DNA of 64,000 nucleotides from Brevibacillus thermoruber 423 (GTDB lineage: Bacteria > Bacillota > Bacilli > Brevibacillales > Brevibacillaceae): NCBI RefSeq assembly GCF_000454065.1, contig NZ_KE695652.1, positions 23,291 to 87,290 of the forward strand. Reading direction: 5' to 3'. Under the pieces are notes generated by a model. The model made no database searches. It saw only the letters and a program-made list of their open reading frames with translations, and was not told the origin of the DNA. The position numbers and the translations under genes were made by a program. Numbering within the stretch: position 1 is the first letter of the stretch; each line of letters begins with the position of its first letter. Shown here in pieces: positions 7,428 through 15,725 of this stretch.

Positions 7428-7913
7428 TTACGGCGTCTGCCGTTTGGCAAGCGAGCGGCGGGCCCGCTTTCGCCGGTACCACTGCAGGGCGGAGTAGACG
7501 AGGAAATAGCTGCCGATGGCGACGACGAAACCCATGATCGCGCTGCCGGTAAAATAGGCGAGCCCTTTTTCCTTCATCCAGGCGATCCAGTTCGCCCACG
7601 GCTCGTTGTTGTGCTTCAGATGTTCATGCAGCGGTCTGCCGATGATGGAGTAGCCCAGTTTGAAATTCAGCACCATGAAGATTGGCAGGATCATTTTTCC
7701 GATCACGAAGCCGATCAATCCGGCGGGCAAACTGCAGCGAAACAGCTTTACCAGCGGAAACAGCAGGAGAAACGCCAGACCAAAGGTAGGCAGGGTGATG
7801 AACTCAACAAAAATGCCGACGGAGAATCCCCGGGCGACAAAAGAGGGCGCCCCTTTCATCCGGATCAGCTTGTAGTACTCGTATTTCAACTTGCGGTAGA
7901 TTTTTTTCCACAT
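7428..7913 (-). CDS. DUF2062 family membrane protein
   Basis: A 161-residue membrane protein. The pattern SFVARGFSVGIFVEFITLPTFGLAFLL followed by IGFVIGKMILPIFMVLNFKLGY and LAYFTGSAIMGFVVAIGSYF gives three to four membrane helices with a short amphipathic N-terminus, as in DUF2062 proteins. The start ATG at 7913 (MWKKIYRK) has GAGGGA upstream on the minus strand, while an earlier in-frame ATG at 7985 lacks one. The function is unknown. It converges on the preceding small gene across a terminator. Confidence 0.78.
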   Translation of the reverse strand: MWKKIYRKLKYEYYKLIRMKGAPSFVARGFSVGIFVEFITLPTFGLAFLLLFPLVKLFRCSLPAGLIGFVIGKMILPIFMVLNFKLGYSIIGRPLHEHLKHNNEPWANWIAWMKEKGLAYFTGSAIMGFVVAIGSYFLVYSALQWYRRKRARRSLAKRQTP

Positions 7914-8180
7914 GCTGGCTTGTCCCTCATTTATCCCATTTCCATACTCCCACTCATTATAGCGAAAAGCGAGTGGGAAAGCCACGGCGCGAACCCTTAA
8001 AATTCGTCATTTTTTGACAACGGGCCAAAAAAAGGCGTCAAACCTTTGTCGTGGCGCGGGTGGGCGCTCTGCCTGCCGCATACCGAAAAATCTTTCCAGC
8101 AAAACGGCGCGCGTGCCTGGCGCGGCCAACCACTGTCCGAGAAGCTGCTCCCGCCCTCCTTGGAAATGAATCACAGCCAT

Positions 8181-8209
8181 TTGTCCCCCGCCTTTTCTTT
8201 TGGCATAAT
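8181..8209 (+). promoter_or_regulatory. Sigma-A promoter of the dedA-type operon
   Basis: TTGTCC (8181-8186), 17 bases, CATAAT (8204-8209), 42 bases before the TTG start. Confidence 0.65.
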
Positions 8210-8251
8210 GAATGGAAAGAGGGGACTAGCTCGAAATGTGGTGAAAACATC

Positions 8252-8878
8252 TTGAATGAAATCGTAACAGTTTTTGGCGGATACATCTCGCAATACGGGT
8301 ACGGCGCCTTGTTTGGCCTGTTTTTTCTGGGAATTCTCGGAATGCCCCTGCCGGAGGAAACGCTCCTGGTCTTTTCCGGGTTTCTCGTCTCCACCGGCCA
8401 GTTGAAGTACGTCCCCACGTTTCTCGTCTGTTTTCTGGGGTCCATAACGGCGATGACCACGGCGTACTGGATCGGCAGGACGCTGGGATTCGCCTTTGTC
8501 GAGCGGTACGGGAAGCGATTCGGCCTGGGCTACGCGCTTTACCGCAAGACGGAAGACTGGTTTAACCGCGTGGGCAAGTGGGCGCTGCCGCTCGGCTACT
8601 TCATTCCCGGCGTCCGCCAGTTTACCGCCTATTTTGCCGGCATCACCCGGCTTCCGTTTCCGACGTTCATGCTGTATACCTACACGGGGGGCTTGTTCTG
8701 GAGCGCCCTGTTCGTCACTGTCGGCTGGCAGTTGGAAGAGCGCTGGGAGGAACTGTTCGCGCTGATCGCGCGCAACCTGGCAGTCTTCTTCCTGACCCTG
8801 CTTGCCGTCATCGCCTTCTGGTCCTACTGGCGCAAGCGCAAGGCGGCCGCAAAAACGAAACGGGAGGAATTGCCATGA
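8252..8878 (+). CDS. DedA family membrane protein
   Basis: A 208-residue polytopic protein of the DedA (SNARE-associated, VTT) family, which flips lipids such as undecaprenyl phosphate or phosphatidylethanolamine. Family marks are GMPLPEETLLVFSGFLVSTG, GSITAMTTAYWIGRTLG, the polar motif GYFIPGVRQFTAYFAGITRLPF and a C-terminal span before a basic tail. TTG 8252 is chosen: GGTGA sits seven bases upstream and the nearby ATG 8256 is out of frame. Its stop codon overlaps the ATG of the next gene (ATGA), so the two are translationally coupled. Confidence 0.87.
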   Translation: MNEIVTVFGGYISQYGYGALFGLFFLGILGMPLPEETLLVFSGFLVSTGQLKYVPTFLVCFLGSITAMTTAYWIGRTLGFAFVERYGKRFGLGYALYRKTEDWFNRVGKWALPLGYFIPGVRQFTAYFAGITRLPFPTFMLYTYTGGLFWSALFVTVGWQLEERWEELFALIARNLAVFFLTLLAVIAFWSYWRKRKAAAKTKREELP

Positions 8879-9411
8879 ACGAAGAGCAGCGCCATCAAGA
8901 CGAACGGCTGCGCGACGAGCGGATGCCCGCCGTCCGGCGGCCATCCGAGCCGGTGCCGGTGAAACTGCCAGAGCAGCACCAGCGCTTTTACGACAAGCTG
9001 CGGGCGAAGATCGAGGCCTTCATTCGCGAAAAGGGAGGCAGCGAAAAGGCAGCCGCGTACATCCTGCTGGCACCCGATCTGTTTGTGCTGCTGGCACGGC
9101 TGTTGCTGGACAAGCGCGTCGGCGTTCAGGCGAAAGCGGTGGCCGGGATTGCCGTGGCCTATTTCATCACGCCGATCGACTTCATACCGGAAGCCTTGAC
9201 GGGCACCTTCGGACTGCTCGATGACGTCGTGCTGGCGGTGTACGCGCTGCGGCGCATCCTCGTCGACGTGGACGAGGCGATCGTGCGCGAACACTGGAAC
9301 GGGGAAGAGGATCTGCTGCAGGTGATTACCAAGGTGGTCAAATCGGCTGACGAGCTGGTCGGCAAAAAACTGGTGCGCAAGATCGAAGAAACCCTGTTTC
9401 GCAAAAAATAG
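8875..9411 (+). CDS. YkvA/DUF1232 domain protein
   Basis: A 178-residue protein whose centre (residues about 85-130) carries the DUF1232 pattern GIAVAYFITPIDFIPEALTG followed by GLLDDVVLAVYAL. Members are small membrane-associated proteins of unknown role. The N-terminal 60 residues are charged and rich in Arg and Glu. ATG 8875 overlaps the upstream stop, with GGGAGG (8862-8867) as SD. The gene lies between a DedA protein and yhaM in one probable transcript. Confidence 0.85.
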   Translation: MNEEQRHQDERLRDERMPAVRRPSEPVPVKLPEQHQRFYDKLRAKIEAFIREKGGSEKAAAYILLAPDLFVLLARLLLDKRVGVQAKAVAGIAVAYFITPIDFIPEALTGTFGLLDDVVLAVYALRRILVDVDEAIVREHWNGEEDLLQVITKVVKSADELVGKKLVRKIEETLFRKK

Positions 9412-9429
9412 ACGAGGAAGGGCAAACAG

Positions 9430-10374
9430 ATGAGATATCTGCTTGATTATCAAGAGGGAGAACGGGTTGTCACGTTTTGTCTGGTAAAGAGCAAAGAGGT
9501 GGGCGTCGCCAGCAACCAGAGCGAATACCTCAACCTGGAGCTGGGGGACCGCTCCGGCACGATTGCCGCCAAACTGTGGGATGTCACCCCGGAACTGAAG
9601 GAAGCCATCCAGGTGAAATCCGTCATCAAAATCGACGCGACGGTGCAGGTCTACCGGGGGAAAAAGCAGTTGGTCATCCAGCGGGTGCGGCTCGCGTCCT
9701 CGGCCGACGAAGTGCTGATGGAGTCGCTGGTGCCGGTCTCGCCGATCCCCGCCGACGAGCTTTGGGAGAAGCTGCAGCAGGCGGTTCGCGGGATCAAAAG
9801 CGAGTCGCTGCGCGCGATCGTGACGGAGGCGCTCGCCGACGAAGAGATCGGCGGACGCCTGCGCTGCTATCCGGCCGGTGTGCGCATGCACCACAACTAC
9901 TACCACGGCTTGTTGGAGCACATCGTCTCGCTCCTGGCCGCGGCCGAGCGGCTGCTGCCGCTCTACCCCCAGGTGGACCGGGACGTGCTGTACGCCACGT
10001 GCATTCTGCACGACATCGGCAAGCTGTACGAGCTGTCTGACCCGATCGCGCCCGACTACACCACCCCCGGGCAGTTGATCGGCCATTTGGTGATGGGAGC
10101 GGAGATCGTCAGCGGCATCTGCCGCAAGCGGGGAATTCCCCTCGGAGATCCCGAAGTGCTGCATCTGAAGCACTGCATCCTGAGCCATCACGGCGATGTG
10201 GAAAACGGGTGGGGCAGCGCCGTCTCCGGCAAGACGCCCACAGCCGTGCTGTTCCACTATCTCGACCAGATCGACAGCAAGATGAACGCCCTGGGCCAGG
10301 CGCTGGCCGAGATGGGGGACGAGGAGTGGGCCTACGCCGGCGCCTTGAGGCGAAAGGTGTGGCGGGGCTATTAA
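9430..10374 (+). CDS. yhaM: 3'-5' exoribonuclease YhaM
   Basis: A 314-residue 3'-5' exoribonuclease of Bacillus type that trims mRNA decay fragments. Residues about 10-100 form an OB fold (GDRSGTIAAKLWDVTP, VQVYRGKKQLVIQRV) and residues about 150-300 an HD domain with HHNYYHGLLEHIVS, CILHDIGKLYEL and LKHCILSHHG, which hold the metal-binding His and Asp. Length and domain order match YhaM exactly. It starts 18 bases after the DUF1232 gene with GAGGAAGGG upstream, and a structured region and terminator follow. Confidence 0.93.
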   Translation: MRYLLDYQEGERVVTFCLVKSKEVGVASNQSEYLNLELGDRSGTIAAKLWDVTPELKEAIQVKSVIKIDATVQVYRGKKQLVIQRVRLASSADEVLMESLVPVSPIPADELWEKLQQAVRGIKSESLRAIVTEALADEEIGGRLRCYPAGVRMHHNYYHGLLEHIVSLLAAAERLLPLYPQVDRDVLYATCILHDIGKLYELSDPIAPDYTTPGQLIGHLVMGAEIVSGICRKRGIPLGDPEVLHLKHCILSHHGDVENGWGSAVSGKTPTAVLFHYLDQIDSKMNALGQALAEMGDEEWAYAGALRRKVWRGY

Positions 10375-10394
10375 AATCGACGAGTCAGGCAAAA

Positions 10395-10600
10395 GCGACT
10401 GCCGCTTGCGCAAGCCGGAGGTGCGGAGCGTGCAGTCTGTGCTTCCTTGCTGGGCGTAAACTGGGCCGCGCCGAACGCGAGCGTTAGCTTGTGTTCGGTG
10501 GGGAAAGCACGGAGCGGATGCCGGAAACGTGCTTCTCCCCTCAGCAGTTACTTTGTCTACACACTGACGAGCGGATCGGATCCGCTCGTTTTTTTCATTT
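10395..10600 (+). ncRNA. Structured 3' untranslated region or small RNA after yhaM
   Basis: This 200-base stretch has no gene but several strong stems. GACTGC near 10,399 pairs with GCAGTC near 10,432, extended inward by CGCT/AGCG. CCGAACGCGAGC and GCTTGTGTTCGG form a 12-bp stem with a GTTA loop. GTGCTTCC can pair with GGGGAAAGCAC around that stem. A perfect terminator closes the region. No promoter was recognised, so it may be the processed 3' end of the yhaM transcript. It does not resemble tmRNA, RNase P or SRP RNA. Confidence 0.4.
10567..10596 (+). terminator. Intrinsic terminator
   Basis: ACGAGCGGATC (10567-10577) pairs with GATCCGCTCGT (10579-10589) followed by seven T. Confidence 0.9.
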
Positions 10601-10725
10601 TTGAAACAGACCGAATAGACAATCACTTTTGGCCGCAGTAGGATTTTTCCCGCAGGTGTCGAATACCCATCTTGATTCCCATTTGCTTGGCAGACCATTG
10701 CCAATAGCGTAGAAGGAGTAAGTTT

Positions 10726-11802
10726 ATGAAACGGCCAACCTATACCCTGTCGAGTATCATCAAAAAGGTGTTTCGGTCTGGCGAACGCTCCCTTCCCCGC
10801 GAGGAGATCTGTTCCCGTCTGGAAGCGAGCGGGCTGATAACCGGCTTCGGCATGGACGGCAGCGCCCTGCTCGCCAAGGTGCTGCGGATGGATCAGTCAC
10901 CGGTGCGGGTTGGGCGTTCCGAGGCGATCATCGAATTGACCTACCAGCCCCATCAACTGTTTGATCTGGCGTACCGTTTTGTGCGTGATACCCATACGCC
11001 CAAAACGTTGGAACAAATAGCGGCAGAGCTTCGCCGCCAGACCCAGTTCGGCTGGAATCAGATCATGCGCATGCTGCAGTTGGAGCGGGATCCCCGCTTC
11101 GTCCAGTACCAGGGCGATGCCCGCTGGTTTCTGGCGGAGTGGACGCTGGCCAACGACCAGGTGTACGCGTTCTGCCGCGCCAACGGCATCACCCAGGTGG
11201 CGGCCCGTTCCGTTCACCATTTTCTGGAGCAGGAAGCGGGCGTGGCGGTCGACGCGATGTTTTTGCCGGCGCTGGACGACCGGTTTCGTCTGGACGGCGA
11301 GACCTTGTACATAATCGCCCGCGACGGCGACGAAGAGGAAAAGCATGCCGGTCTGGAAGCGGCCGCAGCCGTGGAGACAGCGGAAGAAGCGGAGCCGGAC
11401 GCAGATCCTGCAGAAGCAGGCCAAACAGCCGCCGGTACGATAGACGCGGGGCTGTCCGACGATTCCCGGCCGCAGCCCACGGACGCGCAGCAGGGACGCG
11501 AGGAGCAGCGCGAACGAAACGAAACACACCCCCATCACGAAGTACACGAGCAACTTCACTTTGAGGAGGAACTGTCCATGAATACCGTACAAAACCAATC
11601 GGTTCTTGAAGAAGTGCAGCAACTGCTTCGCCAGGCGCTGGGACGTCTGGAGGCACGCAGTGCGGAGATGGCCCAGGAAGTGGTGGCCCATTTTCAGCAA
11701 AGCAACATGCAGGCGATAGAAGTGCTGATGAAAGAGAAACATAAAAACGAGCAGATCGCACTTGGCATTCAGCAAGTGCTGGCGGCTGCGGAACAGCAAT
11801 GA
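10726..11802 (+). CDS. Winged-helix-like protein with helical tail, unknown function
   Basis: A 358-residue protein with no recognised family. Residues 1-70 (TYTLSSIIKKVFRSGERSLPREEICSRLEASG) and about 85-205 look like two winged-helix or RpoE-delta-like modules. Residues about 205-280 are acidic, low complexity and Ala/Glu-rich, probably a flexible linker. The last 74 residues (MNTVQNQSVLEEVQQLLRQ...) are fully helical. Within the frame, GAGGAGGA (11563-11570) lies seven bases before ATG 11578, a second strong start that would make the helical tail alone. The main start has AAGGAG upstream. Its stop overlaps the next gene's ATG. Confidence 0.8.
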   Translation: MKRPTYTLSSIIKKVFRSGERSLPREEICSRLEASGLITGFGMDGSALLAKVLRMDQSPVRVGRSEAIIELTYQPHQLFDLAYRFVRDTHTPKTLEQIAAELRRQTQFGWNQIMRMLQLERDPRFVQYQGDARWFLAEWTLANDQVYAFCRANGITQVAARSVHHFLEQEAGVAVDAMFLPALDDRFRLDGETLYIIARDGDEEEKHAGLEAAAAVETAEEAEPDADPAEAGQTAAGTIDAGLSDDSRPQPTDAQQGREEQRERNETHPHHEVHEQLHFEEELSMNTVQNQSVLEEVQQLLRQALGRLEARSAEMAQEVVAHFQQSNMQAIEVLMKEKHKNEQIALGIQQVLAAAEQQ

Positions 11803-12062
11803 GCGATCTGGAGGCCATGATCCGGTTTGAGCAGAGGTTTTCCTTGCTGCGCAAGATCATCGCGCGTTATCGGATTCGCCTACAGGAAATGGAACGGGAA
11901 GTGGTGGAACTGTTCGCCGCGAATCAGCTTTCCGCCATCGCCGACTGCATGAGCGAAAAGCAGCGCATCGTCGCGCTGATAAACCGGCTGGAGCAGTTTA
12001 TCGCCCAGTGGGAGTCGTCCGCAGAGGCGGGCATCGCTCATGACCGAAACGAGAACACTTGA
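11799..12062 (+). CDS. Small coiled-coil protein coupled to the winged-helix gene
   Basis: An 87-residue, highly helical, charged protein (FEQRFSLLRKIIARYRIRLQEMEREVVELF, then EKQRIVALINRLEQFI) probably forming a coiled-coil hairpin like a FlgN-type chaperone, though no family can be named. ATG 11799 overlaps the preceding stop (ATGA), indicating translational coupling and roughly equal production. The preceding gene's helical tail is of similar size and pattern, so the two may bind each other. The promoter of the next gene overlaps its stop codon. Confidence 0.75.
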   Translation: MSDLEAMIRFEQRFSLLRKIIARYRIRLQEMEREVVELFAANQLSAIADCMSEKQRIVALINRLEQFIAQWESSAEAGIAHDRNENT

Positions 12063-12088
12063 ACACCTGATAAGAAATGCGGTATATA
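12059..12088 (+). promoter_or_regulatory. Sigma-A promoter of the SEC-C gene
   Basis: TTGAAC (12059-12064, overlapping the upstream stop), 18 bases, TATATA (12083-12088). Confidence 0.6.
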
Positions 12089-12153
12089 TAGGGGGATTGC
12101 GCTAGATTCCCCGCGCATGCCGCGGCGGGAATGAAAGGAGATCCAAACCCCTT

Positions 12154-14211
12154 ATGTCTGTAGGAAGAAATGATCTTTGCCCCTGTGGAAGCGGGAAAAA
12201 ATACAAAAAATGCTGTGGGATCGTGACGCCGATCACGGAGCTGCGCAGCCGACACGAACAAAAGCTGCAGAAGGAGTACGCAGCCTGGGTGGAACGGCTG
12301 AACCACTTCGTCGCCGGCCAGGTCAGCAGCGAAACGGTTCAAAAGGCACGGGAGCGCTTTGCCGCGGACGTCGGGCTGTCGGATGAGAGCGTCATGCAGC
12401 CGGAGTGGGCGGCCCACTTTTTCAACTGGTTCGTCCTTGACGTCAAGACCAACGGCGAAACCGTGCTGGAAAGCTACCTGAAGCAGCACGGCCGCCGGAT
12501 GGACCCGGATCTGCGCCGCTCCTTCACCCGCCTGCACCTGAACGCCTACGAGATCGTGCAGGTGGAACGGGACGTGCTGACGGTCCGCCATCCGCTCAGC
12601 GGCGAGACGCGCTATGTGCTGAGAACCAGCCCCCTGAACATGCAGCCTGGCCAGATCATTGTGGGCCGTTTGCTCAATCTGGGGCTCCGTGATCTTTTGT
12701 TCGCGGGCAGCATCATCCTGCAGCCGCATGTAAAGCCCGCGTTGGTGGAGTGGTTGGGCGAACATCCGGAAGTGGTGGAAGCGGCGGCCGACTCCGGAAA
12801 GCGCACCTACACCACCTCGCTGTACCGATTCATCGTCGCCTTTGGCGAGTCGGAGGGCGGCAGCCGCAGCGCCGGCCTTACCCGGCGCATCTACGCGATT
12901 CCGCACATGGACCGGCTTCGTCAGGCGATCGATTCGCAGCGGGCGTTTGAGTTGAAAAAGCGGGAAGGCAGCCGGGAAATCTGGGTGTACGCCCCGCGCA
13001 AGGAAGAGCATCTCTTTCCGGCGCTCAAGGATGCGCTCTTGGAGCTGTACGAGGTGCAGGCCGAAGTGATCCTGCAGGACAAAACGGCATGGGTGGAAGG
13101 CTATCCGGCGCAGCTTGACGAAGTGGCGTCGCTGTTGCAGCTTCCCGGCGAAGCCGCCGAGGAAGAGATTCGCGTGCTGACGTCCACCGGTTCCAAGCTG
13201 GCGAAAGGCACGCTGTTTGTCACCAGCGAGCCGATGCTGCCGTCCAACGTTCTGCAGTGGGCGATGCGCGCCTATTTTACGGAAAAGTGGCTCGTGACCC
13301 CGCATGAAGCCTTGGACGGTCTGGCTCCCACGCTGGCAGCCGCCTCCGCAAGCGAGCCGCTGCAACACAAGCTCCGGGAACTGATCGATCACCTGGAGCG
13401 GGACGGCCAGTCCGGCCAGGGTCTGGCCCGGCTCATCCACCTGGATACGCTCAAGCCGCGGCTGGCGCTGCCGAACGACACCCTGCACGTGGCCAACCTG
13501 CTCAGCCGTCCCCTGATCGAAGGACTGCCGGAGAGCGTCTATACGGTGCAGCCGGAGCGGCTGGCCGACATCAACCGCTTTGTGGTGGAAATGACCGAGG
13601 GCAAGTCGGAAGCGACGGTCAAGAAGTACGACGAAGCGATGAGCAACTTCCGCACCTTTGTCCGCAGCGCGTTTGGCCCGTCCTTTTCCTGGGAGCAGCT
13701 TCGGCAGGAAGACGTGGCGTACTTCCTCGTCCACGACATCTTTACCCGCGTGGACGCGGCGACCAAGACGCTGGCCGGCAACCTCTTGTCGGTGCTGATG
13801 GCCTTTTTCAAGTGGCTGGACAAGCAGTACGGCACGGCGATTGCCGCCGCCATGCAGCCGCTGTTCGGCGAGTTGAAAGAGGCGCTGCCGGAGGCGTACC
13901 GCCTGCGCGGCCTCCTGGAAAAAGAGGCGCACCAGCATCTGTTTGGCGCTGACGGGCCCAAGCAGGTGGCGGAAGAACACCTCGTGCTGATCGGCCGGGA
14001 AACAGACGGTTGGCTGGTGAAACGGCCGGGCGGCGAAACGATCCGGCTGTCGCTTGCCGCAGAGGCGGCCGACGCGCTGGCGCCCCATTGGACGATCGCC
14101 GGGCTGATCGGCCAAACCAAGGACGGCACCTGGTGTCTGTACGGGACACCCGAGCTGTATCCGCCGGCTGTATCCCAACTGCTGGGTGTCACTACCAGCG
14201 TTCCCGTGTAA
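12154..14211 (+). CDS. SEC-C motif protein with integrase-like core-binding region
   Basis: A 685-residue protein. Residues 7-21 are a complete SEC-C zinc motif (DLCPCGSGKKYKKCC), as found at the SecA C-terminus and in many uncharacterised proteins. The middle is unrecognised. Residues about 475-575 (SEATVKKYDEAMSNFRTFV, then FSWEQLRQEDVAYFLVHDIF and LSVLMAFFKWLDKQYG) look like the SAM-like core-binding domain of tyrosine recombinases, but no catalytic R-HxxR-Y domain follows. The C-terminus ends in a small beta-rich segment (DGWLVKRPGGETIRLSL). AAAGGAG lies 12-13 bases before ATG, a long spacing. It has its own promoter and terminator. Function unknown. Confidence 0.82.
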   Translation: MSVGRNDLCPCGSGKKYKKCCGIVTPITELRSRHEQKLQKEYAAWVERLNHFVAGQVSSETVQKARERFAADVGLSDESVMQPEWAAHFFNWFVLDVKTNGETVLESYLKQHGRRMDPDLRRSFTRLHLNAYEIVQVERDVLTVRHPLSGETRYVLRTSPLNMQPGQIIVGRLLNLGLRDLLFAGSIILQPHVKPALVEWLGEHPEVVEAAADSGKRTYTTSLYRFIVAFGESEGGSRSAGLTRRIYAIPHMDRLRQAIDSQRAFELKKREGSREIWVYAPRKEEHLFPALKDALLELYEVQAEVILQDKTAWVEGYPAQLDEVASLLQLPGEAAEEEIRVLTSTGSKLAKGTLFVTSEPMLPSNVLQWAMRAYFTEKWLVTPHEALDGLAPTLAAASASEPLQHKLRELIDHLERDGQSGQGLARLIHLDTLKPRLALPNDTLHVANLLSRPLIEGLPESVYTVQPERLADINRFVVEMTEGKSEATVKKYDEAMSNFRTFVRSAFGPSFSWEQLRQEDVAYFLVHDIFTRVDAATKTLAGNLLSVLMAFFKWLDKQYGTAIAAAMQPLFGELKEALPEAYRLRGLLEKEAHQHLFGADGPKQVAEEHLVLIGRETDGWLVKRPGGETIRLSLAAEAADALAPHWTIAGLIGQTKDGTWCLYGTPELYPPAVSQLLGVTTSVPV

Positions 14212-14229
14212 CCCGCATCACAGCAGAAA

Positions 14230-14270
14230 AAATCCCCCGAGGGCAGAACGCCCCGGGGGATTTCGCTTTT
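14230..14270. terminator. Terminator between convergent genes
   Basis: AAATCCCCCG pairs with CGGGGGATTT around a short spacer, with an A-run before and T-rich sequence after. Confidence 0.85.
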
Positions 14271-14295
14271 GCGGCGCCGCTTTCGTGTCCCGCGC

Positions 14296-15522
14296 TCACT
14301 GTTCGCCGCGCGCCCAGGCACGCAGGGTCTGATCCTTGGGCAGAAGCAGGCCGAGGGCGCCGATCAGCGGCATGAGCGAGCAGAGCGTGATGACGGACGC
14401 AATGCCGTACAGGTCGGCCAGGTACCCAAGCACCAGCGCGCCCATGCCGCCCATGCCAAAGGCCAGGCCGATGATCAGGCCGGAGACGGTGCCGATGCGT
14501 CCCGGCAGCAGTTCCTGGGCGTAGACGACGGTGACGGAAAAGCTGGACAGCATGACCAGACCGCTGAGGAACAAGGCAGGATAAATCCAGAAACCGGACA
14601 CGTACGGTGTCAGGAGCGTCAGCGGCAGAGCGCCGAGCGTGGAGACGATCAGCAGGTTGCGTTTGCCGAACCGGTCGGCAATCGGGCCGCCCAAAAAGGT
14701 GCCGATCGCGCCCGCGAGCAGGAAGCCGAACACGCAGAACTGCGCGCTGTCATAGCTCATGTGCCGGGTGTCCATCAGGTAAAACTGGTAGAAGCTCTGG
14801 TAGCCCGCATTCATCCAGGAACGGATGCTGACGATCAGGACCAAGAGGCCCAGGGCGACCAGGCGCTTGTTGCGGTGGGTGTAGGCGATGGCCGCGGCGA
14901 CCGCTTTTTTGGCGCGCTGCTGTCCCTGGTACCAGAGAGCGACGTACACCAGCACCGCACTGGCGGCAGCCGCCGGGACCAGAAACCACATTGCGCCCGG
15001 CTGGCCCAACTGTTTGAAGATCAAAATGGTCATCAGCGGCGCGAGCGCCTGGCCGGCATTGCCCCCCACCTGAAAAATGGACTGTCCCAATCCCCGGCGG
15101 GAGCCGGAGGCGTGGTGGGCGACCCGCGAGGCTTCCGGATGAAAGACGGCCGAACCGATGCCGACGCAGGCGACGGCGAGCAGCACGACGTAGTAATTGC
15201 TGGCGAGGGCCAGCGCCAGCATGCCGAGCCCGGAGACCAAGAGGGCGACCGGCGGCATGTACGGCCGCGACTTGCGGTCAGAAATGTACCCGACGACCGG
15301 CTGGAGAACGGAGGACGTCAGGTTCATTACCAGCAGGATCATGCCCACCTGGGTATACGTCAGGGCCAGGTTGGCTTCGAGAACAGGCAGCAGGGCGGGA
15401 ATGACCGCCTGCAGGCTGTCGTTCAGCAGGTGGACGAGGCTGATCGCAAACAACATGCGGTACACCGTGGGAGCGGCATGTACCGCCACAGAAGCGTTAA
15501 CACTGCCGGTATGGGCACTCAT
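14296..15522 (-). CDS. MFS exporter, fosmidomycin-resistance (Fsr) type
   Basis: A 408-residue, 12-helix major facilitator. The region VGIGSAVFHPEASRVAHHASGSRRGLGQSIFQVGGNAGQALAPL is the signature of Fsr-type proton-driven drug exporters (fosmidomycin and similar compounds), with a DRKSRPY loop-2/3 motif after the second helix. ATG at 15522 is preferred over upstream in-frame starts because GGAGAT sits seven bases before it. It is monocistronic and divergent from the PfkB kinase gene. The natural substrate is unknown. Confidence 0.87.
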   Translation of the reverse strand: MSAHTGSVNASVAVHAAPTVYRMLFAISLVHLLNDSLQAVIPALLPVLEANLALTYTQVGMILLVMNLTSSVLQPVVGYISDRKSRPYMPPVALLVSGLGMLALALASNYYVVLLAVACVGIGSAVFHPEASRVAHHASGSRRGLGQSIFQVGGNAGQALAPLMTILIFKQLGQPGAMWFLVPAAAASAVLVYVALWYQGQQRAKKAVAAAIAYTHRNKRLVALGLLVLIVSIRSWMNAGYQSFYQFYLMDTRHMSYDSAQFCVFGFLLAGAIGTFLGGPIADRFGKRNLLIVSTLGALPLTLLTPYVSGFWIYPALFLSGLVMLSSFSVTVVYAQELLPGRIGTVSGLIIGLAFGMGGMGALVLGYLADLYGIASVITLCSLMPLIGALGLLLPKDQTLRAWARGEQ

Positions 15523-15725
15523 AGGGTCATCTCCGTGATCGTTTTTGCTCTTAAATGTAGCACTGTTTGCGGCGGCCGTCACTACTGAACACCGATCATA
15601 TGCCGACTCGGCATACACGTGCACGCGGACGCCCATTCCATCTCCGGTAGGGAAAAACAGGATGGTGTCGAATGAGTAAGGGAACTCATTCAGACAGGGA
15701 ATGGCGACGAGGGAGGGCTGCTGAA

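Noticed and set aside
11998-14178. 726-residue minus-strand open frame opposite the SEC-C gene
   Set aside because: High GC keeps antisense frames open. It has no SD or family motifs, while the plus frame has a SEC-C motif, promoter and terminator.
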